This document shows positions 8,475 through 15,103 of a stretch of 21,076 nt of DNA, in pieces (position 1 is the first letter of the stretch; every line of letters starts with the position of its first letter). The translations under genes were made by a program, and so were the position numbers. This stretch comes from Bacteroidales bacterium UBA5537 (GTDB lineage: Bacteria > Bacteroidota > Bacteroidia > Bacteroidales > Lentimicrobiaceae). The notes under the pieces are model-generated. The model was not told the origin of the DNA. It did not search any database and worked only from the letters and a program-made list of their open reading frames with translations. Where the stretch lies: positions 12,304 through 33,379 of the forward strand of contig DINP01000140.1 of the NCBI GenBank assembly GCA_002426025.1, given 5' to 3'.

Positions 8475-10670
8475 TTAACTACTTTTTTTAAATACGGCTT
8501 TTTGAATCGAGTCTTTTATTTTTATTTCAATAGTTTCTAACTGGTTATCTGCAAATTCAAGTTTATATGACCAGTGTCGCAACTCTTTACCTGCCAGTTT
8601 CAGGTTGCATTCCGACTCAAGCACTATTTTACTTCCCGAAATCAATTCTTCGTTTTTACTATAAACCAGCTTATACATGGGTTTCAGGAATAGCACAACG
8701 GGTGAAACTACATCCTGCAAAATCCGGAGTAAGCCTAATCTGAGTATTGTCGGAGGGAATATATCCTCAACCTGCATGTTTTTATAGAAACCCAGTGGCA
8801 CCTTATACGCAGAAAGATAAAAGTGATAGAGCAGGCTCTTTTTACTTCCGGCGAAATGGGTGAAATAAAAGAGTTTTTCATCATATCTGAAGTACGCTTT
8901 GGCGCCCGATGTTGCACATTCGAGATAGCGGTTGTTCAACATATCGGTTTTCACACTCCATTTCCCTTCAGGCTGACTGCTTTCAAGAATGCAATAAGTT
9001 AACTCCTGGCCGGGAATAAACTTGAAAGCTTTAGCCAACGAGGCATCGGGTTCAATATTTTGAACAATTTGTTCTTCTTCGGGTATTCCACTTAGTTTTA
9101 ACGCAAAATCGGTGTTGCTTATTACATATTGCGAAAACGGGTACTTCAAAGTTTTAGAACCGATAAAAGGGGTTGCCTGAAACTGAAAATGAAGATGAGG
9201 ATAAGGCGATCTGCCCGAATTTCCACAGTGTGCAATTACTTGTCCTTTATATACATATGTTCCGCGTGTAACCAGTACACTCTGTTTTTTCAAATGGCTG
9301 AGTTTTGAATACATACCTTCGGTATGCTTTATTATAATGGTATTACCCCAGTTCTGTTCCAGGTTATAGTCTCCGGGTTCATTGTCATCAATCATATCAA
9401 CCACTTCCTCAATCCAGCCGTCTGCCGGAGCAAGCACCGGTTTCCCAAAACAGTAGAAATCTTCAATTTTTGAGCCATCACTTTCGTATTCCTTGCCATT
9501 TTCATCAGAAACAACAAAATCCCATGCATATTTCCATTCGTCGCGGTGGGTATGTTCGCCATCATGACCCTGGTTAACCAGCCAATTACCATAAAAAGGA
9601 AGACTGAACTGAATATATAGTTGATTGCGAAAACGCTCCCGGGCGTTCATTCCCGAATAGAGGTTTTCTTCAGGCGAAAAGTGCTGAACAATGACGGTCT
9701 CAGGTTTCAATAGCATTCGTTCCCTGAATTTCATAGCATAAAGAAACACAAGCACTACCGCGTTAAAAGGCAAGGAGTAAACTGTAAGCTGGAATGGTTG
9801 CAGAATGGCTGAAGTGCCTGTTATAATTATTGAAACAACCGGGGTAAGTGCCAACACCCAAAGCAGCGACCAGCGCGAAGCAATCATAAAAAATCCACCA
9901 AGGGCTATGGCTGTGAGTATGTGGTTGAAGCCGATAAACCCGTAATCCAACTCGTGCATATTGGCGCCAATAAGCAGGTAGAAGAGCCAGGCTGCACCAA
10001 AACCAAATAGCGAGAGCAAAAATGCAATCCTTGAATAGAGAACAAGGCCAACTGCGATTAATATTCCTGCCAGTAGATGATACTGGAAAAAGATGGCCCC
10101 GAGCGATTTGAAATAGGTTTTAACTACCAAAGGCCACTGTACATCGCCAAACCATTTGTATATCAACAACATGGTATCTCCGCCCCGGGCATACATGGTA
10201 TTCATGGTAAAAATATCGGCATCACTTGGTTGAAGTTTGGTGTAACTTCTGATTGCAAGTTCGGCAAGCCAAAGCGACAATAGAAAGGGAATGGTGAGAT
10301 AAGGCAGTCCATATTTGCCCATAATGCCTTCAAAAGCGATAGACAAAAAAAGCGTTGCGAGAGCTACAAAGAAAACAATGGCAAAAAAGGGTAAGGAAGG
10401 TTCAATCGCAATGCCTAAGCCCATACCTACCAACAGGGCATTGAAACCATAGAAACCGCTGGAGATATTGTAATGGTTAAGGCCAAGAAATCGCGCAATT
10501 ATATTGGCTGTCAGCACAGAAAGAGCCCCGGCAAGACCAGCATAAATATCGAAAAACGAAACGATAACAAGAAGTACGGCTAAAACACGGTTTTTTGAAA
10601 AAAAAACCATTGAATAACTGTTGAGGAAACTGTTGGATATTTCGTTAATCAGCTTTTCTGATTTAAGCAT
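8475..10670 (-). CDS. Urea transporter fused to an M23-family metallopeptidase domain
   Basis: A 731-residue membrane protein. Residues 25 to about 315 are a urea-transporter (UT/SLC14 fold) domain: the duplicated channel motif appears as GFYGFNALLVG (72-82) and again as GFIGFNHILTAIALGG (244-259), each among hydrophobic helices. After a linker, residues about 345-510 form an M23 (LytM-like) domain with all expected zinc and catalytic residues: H375 and D384 (HRDEWKYAWDF), H459 (YSKLSHL) and the HLH at 492-494. The last 220 residues are beta-rich and unrecognised. Known UTs pass urea down its gradient; M23 enzymes cut peptidoglycan cross-links. A UT normally has both ends in the cytoplasm, which would misplace an M23 domain, so topology is an open question. 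No urease gene is in the window. It lies 39 bases after the sigma gene and 6 before the barrel gene. Confidence 0.88.
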   Translation of the reverse strand: MLKSEKLINEISNSFLNSYSMVFFSKNRVLAVLLVIVSFFDIYAGLAGALSVLTANIIARFLGLNHYNISSGFYGFNALLVGMGLGIAIEPSLPFFAIVFFVALATLFLSIAFEGIMGKYGLPYLTIPFLLSLWLAELAIRSYTKLQPSDADIFTMNTMYARGGDTMLLIYKWFGDVQWPLVVKTYFKSLGAIFFQYHLLAGILIAVGLVLYSRIAFLLSLFGFGAAWLFYLLIGANMHELDYGFIGFNHILTAIALGGFFMIASRWSLLWVLALTPVVSIIITGTSAILQPFQLTVYSLPFNAVVLVFLYAMKFRERMLLKPETVIVQHFSPEENLYSGMNARERFRNQLYIQFSLPFYGNWLVNQGHDGEHTHRDEWKYAWDFVVSDENGKEYESDGSKIEDFYCFGKPVLAPADGWIEEVVDMIDDNEPGDYNLEQNWGNTIIIKHTEGMYSKLSHLKKQSVLVTRGTYVYKGQVIAHCGNSGRSPYPHLHFQFQATPFIGSKTLKYPFSQYVISNTDFALKLSGIPEEEQIVQNIEPDASLAKAFKFIPGQELTYCILESSQPEGKWSVKTDMLNNRYLECATSGAKAYFRYDEKLFYFTHFAGSKKSLLYHFYLSAYKVPLGFYKNMQVEDIFPPTILRLGLLRILQDVVSPVVLFLKPMYKLVYSKNEELISGSKIVLESECNLKLAGKELRHWSYKLEFADNQLETIEIKIKDSIQKAVFKKSS

Positions 10671-10709
10671 GACAGTTTTTTCTGCAGTAGATTGGAAATT
10701 GATGAAAAT

Positions 10710-11285
10710 TTATTCGGTAAAATCTTTCATACGCGGATCGCTCATTATAGCCTTTTTTAACCTCTCTTTGCAATTGTATTTTTTGGTTTTGGCATAATTT
10801 TCAGATCCATAGCCCATGGTGTCGGCTATCTCTTTCGATGAAAACTTCTGAAGCGAGAGCAGTAGAATACGTTGACAGTCTTTTTCCATTTCGTTGAAGT
10901 GTTCGCGGTAAATGCGATACTTCATTTGTTCGTTTTCTACGGCTTCTTTGGTGGCAGATTCGGGGATATTGAAGAATTTTTCGATCAGATCGAAACTGGT
11001 AACGCCTTTCCGCTTCACTTTCAGGCGTTGCATCCAAAGGTTGCGGCTGATTGAGTAGAGATAGGTGAGGAACGAACAGGTAAGATAAAAATCCTCCTTT
11101 TGCACATTTTTCAGGATCACAATCAGCGATTCCTGAAAAATATCTTCGGCATCCTCGTCGTTACCGGTATTCTTTTTTATCAGGTACCTGATGGTAGGAA
11201 AAAACTCCTGATAAACATGCTTGATGATATAGTCACTATTTAGCTTTAGTCCTTCGACAATAGCCCGATCGGAAAAATGTATCAT
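10710..11285 (-). CDS. RNA polymerase sigma-70 family (ECF-like) sigma factor
   Basis: A 191-residue two-domain sigma factor. Region 2 spans residues about 20-92: DAEDIFQESLIVILKNV is the core-binding region 2.2-like helix and SFLTYLYSISRNLWMQRLKVKRKG is the -10-recognition helix. Region 4 spans about 125-182: the helix-turn-helix is QRILLLSLQKFSSKEIADTMGYG followed by SENYAKTKKYNCKERL. Region 3 is absent, as in ECF sigmas. No anti-sigma gene adjoins it; instead it is the first gene of an operon with the urea transporter/M23, TPR-barrel and TPR genes, so those are its likely (inferred) targets or partners. It has its own promoter at 11394-11423 and a leader of about 100 bases containing a 10-base direct repeat. 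Confidence 0.92.
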   Translation of the reverse strand: MIHFSDRAIVEGLKLNSDYIIKHVYQEFFPTIRYLIKKNTGNDEDAEDIFQESLIVILKNVQKEDFYLTCSFLTYLYSISRNLWMQRLKVKRKGVTSFDLIEKFFNIPESATKEAVENEQMKYRIYREHFNEMEKDCQRILLLSLQKFSSKEIADTMGYGSENYAKTKKYNCKERLKKAIMSDPRMKDFTE

Positions 11286-11327
11286 CCAGCTCCTGGTTTA
11301 TATTCTGAGATCATCATCAACACCCGG

Positions 11328-11355
11328 ATCCGCTTTTTTATGGAAATCCGCTTTT
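11328..11355. repeat. 10-bp direct repeat in the sigma-factor leader
   Basis: ATCCGCTTTT occurs at 11328-11337 and again at 11346-11355, an 18-base period. On the transcribed strand it reads AAAAGCGGAT twice, in the 5' leader between the predicted promoter and the sigma-factor ATG. It could be a protein- or RNA-binding site or chance. Confidence 0.45.
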
Positions 11356-11393
11356 AAGGCAGACCGATATTGATGAGGCTGTATTTAAGTTCA

Positions 11394-11423
11394 TAAAAGT
11401 ATGAATTTTGCTTGAGTCTGCAA
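11394..11423 (-). promoter_or_regulatory. Bacteroidota-type promoter for the sigma/urea-transporter operon
   Basis: On the minus strand TTG (11423-11421), a 19-base spacer, then TACTTTTA (11401-11394) fits the TTTG-N19-TAnnTTTG consensus with one mismatch in the -7 box. Transcription would begin near 11388, giving a leader of about 100 bases. It sits 13 bases after the decarboxylase stop, so the sigma operon can be expressed independently of the operon before it. Confidence 0.6.
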
Positions 11424-11436
11424 TAAGTTTACAAAA

Positions 11437-12792
11437 TTATTTTACATGCTTCAGATAATCAGGGGTTTTCTCCAAACCCGAAATGACATTTACACTCTCG
11501 CTTTCACGGATAAGATGGGTGTTCCCTTCACGGTCAATCATAACCACATTGGGCCTTAGCGTGATAAACTGCATCCATTGGGTAAGGTTATAGGCTCCGG
11601 TATAGTGGATTACCAGGCTATCGCCTTTGTTAAGCAATGGCAGGTTGATGCTGTCCCTTACGCAATCAATGTTCATGCAAAGTGGTCCATACAGGGTGTT
11701 TTCTTCGCGGTATTGCGAAAATCCCTGCGCTGGCGTTACCGGATGTTCGTACCAGAAAGAGGTGAACAACAGGTTTACACCGGCATCAATTACGGTTGCC
11801 CTGCGGCCTGTTGACAGTCGCTTGTTGGCAATTACACTGGTGATGATATAACCAGCCTCATCTATCAATGCTCTTCCCGTTTCAAGGATCAGCAACGGAA
11901 GGCTTTCGGGTTTAAAGCCGCTGTTTACCAAAGCTGTGGTAATTGCTTCTGCATAATCATCGAAGCTGGGATTGGTATCAGCTCCCGGCAGGTATGATCC
12001 TTTCAGAGTGTTTTTTGATGCAAAACCACCACCCATATCAATGTAACGGATGTTATGGTTGAATTTCTGTTGCAAACCAAGTGCAAGATCGGCAAGTTTT
12101 GAGGCTGCCACCGCGTAAGGAGTAGCGCTCATAATAAAGGTTCCGATATGGGTATGTAAACCAACCAGTTCGAGTTTGCCAGCAAGCATAATTTTATTCA
12201 GTGCATCCCAGGCCTGACCATTTTCGTAGTTAAAGCCAAAACGGTCCCACATGGGGTAGATGCCGGTATCCATATTCACGCGTATGGCGACAAGTGGTTT
12301 TCGTTTCATTTCACCTGCCAGATCGGTAAGCAAATAGAGCTCATCGAGGTGGTCAATGTGTATCAGCGAGCCATTTTCAGCCGCTTTTTTCAGTTCTTCA
12401 GCCGACTTGCCGGGTCCGTTAAAGATGATCTTCCCGGGATCTATCCCATTGGCCAGAGCTTTATCGTATTCGAAACCCGATACCACCTCAGCCCAAGATC
12501 CTTCCTGATGAAATACATTGCAGACTGCTGGCAAATAGTTTGTTTTATACGACCAGGCAAACTGTACCTTAGGATAGCGTGTGCTGAATGCTTTGAATGC
12601 TTTCTGATAGGTTGATCGTATGGTTTGTTCCGACATCACAAAAAGTGGCGAACCAAATTTTGCTATCAGTTCTTTTACCTGTACTCCGTCAATACGGGTA
12701 GTAGCAGGCGAATCGCCTCGCAAACCGGCCTTTGATGGCATACCGGTATCTAATTTTACAAGGTGCGGACGTTCATATCTTTTCTTTTCCAT
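11437..12792 (-). CDS. Fold-type III PLP-dependent decarboxylase with N-terminal leader-like extension
   Basis: A 451-residue relative of diaminopimelate/ornithine decarboxylases. Visible motifs are the PLP lysine K83 (SYKTN), HTHIG at 213-217, the glycine loop GGGF at 254-257, ETGR at 304-307, the active-site cysteine C372 (GPLC) and GAY at 399-401. True LysA enzymes usually read CES after this cysteine; here it is CMN, so the DAP-specific Glu is missing and the substrate is probably another amino acid or an aminoacyl group. The catalytic domain starts near residue 34 (IDGVQVKELIAKFGSPLFV). The stretch before it is longer than in LysA and contains Y6-x-x-P9-x-L11 and then TG, like lasso-peptide leaders. 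It lies 15 bases after the ATP-grasp gene. An amino-acid decarboxylase acting on a ligated substrate is an inference. Confidence 0.85.
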   Translation of the reverse strand: MEKKRYERPHLVKLDTGMPSKAGLRGDSPATTRIDGVQVKELIAKFGSPLFVMSEQTIRSTYQKAFKAFSTRYPKVQFAWSYKTNYLPAVCNVFHQEGSWAEVVSGFEYDKALANGIDPGKIIFNGPGKSAEELKKAAENGSLIHIDHLDELYLLTDLAGEMKRKPLVAIRVNMDTGIYPMWDRFGFNYENGQAWDALNKIMLAGKLELVGLHTHIGTFIMSATPYAVAASKLADLALGLQQKFNHNIRYIDMGGGFASKNTLKGSYLPGADTNPSFDDYAEAITTALVNSGFKPESLPLLILETGRALIDEAGYIITSVIANKRLSTGRRATVIDAGVNLLFTSFWYEHPVTPAQGFSQYREENTLYGPLCMNIDCVRDSINLPLLNKGDSLVIHYTGAYNLTQWMQFITLRPNVVMIDREGNTHLIRESESVNVISGLEKTPDYLKHVK

Positions 12793-12807
12793 TTGCTTTT
12801 TATTTTT

Positions 12808-13863
12808 TCAGAGTTCTCCATTCATTGATATTTTCTCAAATTCCGATCGGTCAACAATCATATCGTAAGAGTAACGGATAAATAATTTCCCGACTTCATA
12901 CGACTCAAAAGGTGCTACCTCGTTTCCCATGGCAAGATTGGTGAGCGCTTCAGGTATATTTTGCCCAACACCAACAGCAAGATAAACCCAGGCCGGAATG
13001 CGCGGGTTTATTTCCATCAGGTAGTATTTGTTGTCGTTCGATTTCATCATCTCAAGTTCAAAAGCACCTTTCCATTTGGTGGCACTGATAAACTTTTGGG
13101 TTATCGAAAGCAGTTTTTTATCATCTATGCTTATTCCCGCCCAGGCCTTGCCTTTGTCTGTAATAAATTGTTTACGCATTGGAACAGCTGCGATGGTATT
13201 TCCTTTTCCATCGCCAAGTCCGGTTACGTTGTATTCGGTACCATGCACATAGCGTTGCAATACAACCGGAAGTCCCCATTTGGCGCTGATTTTGTTAAAA
13301 TAGGTCCTTGCTTGTTCCATGTTATAGGCAATATAGGCATCGTACCATTTCCCTTTAACCATCAGCGGGAAATCGAAATCTTTCTGTAGATCGAAGATTT
13401 CGGATGAATCGAAAATGGCTTTTCCCAAAGGAACATCAATCCCGTATTTTTTGCCAAATTCGGAAAGGTTCACTTTATGGCGCTCTTCAAACTGTTCCAT
13501 CGTTGGCAAAAACATATGAATGCCCATTTGCAACAGCTTGGATTCCAGCTTCATAAAAGAATAAAGCTCCGCATCGAAATTAGGGATGATTACGTCGAGT
13601 TTTTCGCGGCTATGGATGTATTCGAGCCTCGAAAGCAGGGCGTCGGTTCCTGTGGAAGGATAAGGGATCTGATAAGTCCGGTCAACAAGGTCGTGCATAT
13701 AAATGCCGGGTTCCAGCGATTCGTAGGCAAAACCAATAATCCGAATATCGAATGAACCGGCTTCGCGTAATCCCCTGATTACTGCAACACCTGGTCCCGG
13801 ACTATCAATTGCATTCAGGCCGGTTACCCCAATGTTAATTACTGGTTTCTTCATCTTGTTCAA
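12808..13863 (-). CDS. ATP-grasp ligase of the CarB/PylC-like kind
   Basis: A 351-residue ATP-dependent carboxylate-amine/thiol ligase. The N-terminal Rossmann-like region has VTGLNAIDSPGPGVAVIRGL (residues 13-32), a loop typical of CarB-like proteins. The ATP-grasp fold follows: K170 in PLMVKGK, the QRYVHGTEYNVTG hinge segment (203-215), and the Mg-binding EINPR at 284-288 preceded by FELEMM (268-273). Members of this fold activate a carboxylate as acyl phosphate and join it to an amine. The start may be 13863 or the Met at 13854; either overlaps the end of the PqqD-like gene by 20-29 bases, so the two are translationally coupled. With the RRE protein and decarboxylase it forms one operon. 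The substrate is unknown. Confidence 0.87.
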   Translation of the reverse strand: MNKMKKPVINIGVTGLNAIDSPGPGVAVIRGLREAGSFDIRIIGFAYESLEPGIYMHDLVDRTYQIPYPSTGTDALLSRLEYIHSREKLDVIIPNFDAELYSFMKLESKLLQMGIHMFLPTMEQFEERHKVNLSEFGKKYGIDVPLGKAIFDSSEIFDLQKDFDFPLMVKGKWYDAYIAYNMEQARTYFNKISAKWGLPVVLQRYVHGTEYNVTGLGDGKGNTIAAVPMRKQFITDKGKAWAGISIDDKKLLSITQKFISATKWKGAFELEMMKSNDNKYYLMEINPRIPAWVYLAVGVGQNIPEALTNLAMGNEVAPFESYEVGKLFIRYSYDMIVDRSEFEKISMNGEL

Positions 13864-14095
13864 GAAGCTGGTATTGTTTTAATATCTGATTGAAATCGAG
13901 CAGGTCTTTCTGAAGGCTTTTTTTGTCAATCTCATAAGTATCGTGAAGCTCGTTCAGAATTTCTTCTTCTGATTTTCCAACCTTTAGTTTTTCAATAATT
14001 TCAGCCCCAATCGGATTCACTGTGAACGATTCGCCCGTTGAAGGATTGAAGAGAAACCCACTTTCGCTGATCGCGAGATTTTCATTTATTTTCAT
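13835..14095 (-). CDS. PqqD-like RiPP-recognition-element (RRE) protein
   Basis: An 86-residue stand-alone PqqD-fold protein. The pattern is three N-terminal beta-strands (ENLAISESGFLFNPSTGESFTVN) followed by a winged-helix part (NPIGAEIIEKLKVGKSEEEILNELHDTYEI, then the KDLLDFNQILKQYQLL helix). FTVN in place of the common YxLN and the G-x-S-xxEI turn are typical of this fold. Such proteins bind the leader part of a peptide substrate and bring it to a modifying enzyme, most often radical SAM or lasso enzymes; neither is present here. I chose the ATG at 14095 because the extra 15 residues from 14140 (rich in His, Cys, Gln) are unlike the family. The end overlaps the ATP-grasp gene. The likely partner is the N-terminus of the decarboxylase (inference). 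Confidence 0.85.
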   Translation of the reverse strand: MKINENLAISESGFLFNPSTGESFTVNPIGAEIIEKLKVGKSEEEILNELHDTYEIDKKSLQKDLLDFNQILKQYQLLEQDEETSN

Positions 14096-14248
14096 AATTA
14101 TCTGTTTTTCCTGTTGACAGGTATGAATTCTTGCATGCAAAATAAAGGTAAAGCAATTGAAACTTAGTTACACTTTTGTGAAATTAAATTATAAGATTTC
14201 TTTGTGGATATAACTATTAAGATTCCTGTATTGCAGGTTTTAACCTTT

Positions 14249-14863
14249 TTATGGATGCTGGTCTGGTTTCCCTATTTGCTCAAGGGGAATTCTCAGTCCT
14301 CCTGATTTCTTATAATCGGTAACAGAAATGCCGGTAACCTGCTTAAACTGATTTGACAGGTACTGAACCGAACTATACCCTAATTGCAGGGCTATTTCGC
14401 TGAGCGTAAATTCGTTATACTCTAAAAGTTCTTTAACTTTCTCAATCTTGTGCAGAATAATAAACTTTTCAAGTGTAATATGCTCGTACTTGGAAAACAA
14501 AGTTGAGAGGTAGGTGTATGACATACCCAGCCTTTCAACCAGGTAATCAGAGTTACGGATAAGTGAATTGACATTTCCGGCCTGATGGATCAATTCAATA
14601 ACCGCGATTTTAGTCTTTTCAATAGTCTGCTCTTCGCGGCTTAGTGTTTGATCATAGCCCTCGGAAGCAAGCAAATCAAGGTAGAATGATTCGTTATGAA
14701 CAAGAGGGTCGTACCCAAACCTGACTTCACCAAGTTTAATCGCGCTAACCTGTGCACCTGAGCTTTCCAACAGGTGCCTGATATATTTCAGGCAACTGCT
14801 GCTTACCATATTTTTCAGTTTTACCTGACAAAATAAATAGCCACTTTTCTTGTTGACGCTCAT
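14249..14863 (-). CDS. AraC-family regulator with a degenerate HMA-like N-terminal domain
   Basis: A 204-residue DNA-binding protein. Residues about 105-187 are the AraC double helix-turn-helix: first HTH LVERLGMSYTYLSTLFSKYE (108-127), second HTH TLSEIALQLGYSSVQYLSNQF with the family tail GISVTDYKK. Residues 8-50 match the N-terminal domain of the Bacteroidota AraC proteins that begin with a heavy-metal-associated-like fold (KNMVCxRC and later LGEVEL): here KLKNMVSSSC and IKLGEVRF. The first metal-binding cysteine is Ser21 and only C24 remains, so paired-Cys metal binding is probably lost. It lies 154 bases before the PqqD-like gene on the same strand and diverges from porZ; it may control either. 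The start at 14863 is needed to include the first beta-strand. Confidence 0.87.
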   Translation of the reverse strand: MSVNKKSGYLFCQVKLKNMVSSSCLKYIRHLLESSGAQVSAIKLGEVRFGYDPLVHNESFYLDLLASEGYDQTLSREEQTIEKTKIAVIELIHQAGNVNSLIRNSDYLVERLGMSYTYLSTLFSKYEHITLEKFIILHKIEKVKELLEYNEFTLSEIALQLGYSSVQYLSNQFKQVTGISVTDYKKSGGLRIPLEQIGKPDQHP

Positions 14864-14932
14864 ATATTTGAATTAATGCCAGTTTTTTATAAACCAGACA
14901 TCAGGTTCAGTTTAAAGTTAGCAAATATGACA

Positions 14933-14940
14933 CAAAACTA
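14933..14940 (-). promoter_or_regulatory. Candidate -7 element for the AraC-type gene
   Basis: TAGTTTTG on the minus strand matches TAnnTTTG exactly, about 70 bases before the AraC ATG. No good TTTG box is seen 17-21 bases upstream, so the call rests on one element. The rest of 14864-15103 is an AT-rich divergent spacer; a weaker TAACTTG at 15091-15097 is the best -7 candidate for porZ. Confidence 0.4.
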
Positions 14941-15103
14941 ATGAAAGACTTGCTGAATGAGATGTTTTTATAAATACTTTCTACTATTTATTACCATTCC
15001 TGCAATAAATTGTTAAAATTGCAGTTTTTATTGAGGCCGTTAAAACTATCTATACTAACAGCAAATTTTAATTACCTCAATATTCATAGTTAACTTGCTA
15101 TAA

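Noticed and set aside
8475..10670. Part of a urease/urea-utilisation cluster
   Set aside because: No urease subunit or accessory gene occurs in the window; neighbours are sigma factor and envelope proteins.
12961..13389. Plus-strand ORF of 142 codons opposite the ATP-grasp gene
   Set aside because: It is the shadow of a gene with clear ATP-grasp motifs on the other strand.
11437..14095. A lasso-peptide biosynthetic cluster
   Set aside because: Only the RRE and a YxxPxL-like motif are present; there is no asparagine-synthetase-like cyclase, B2 protease or short precursor gene.
14225..14237. CCTG-TATTG-CAGG as a terminator after the AraC-type gene
   Set aside because: The stem is only 4 bp and no T-run follows it.
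14096..14248. A small precursor peptide gene in the spacer before the PqqD-like gene
   Set aside because: The only extension is 15 in-frame residues upstream of the PqqD-like start (from 14140); I saw no separate convincing short ORF.
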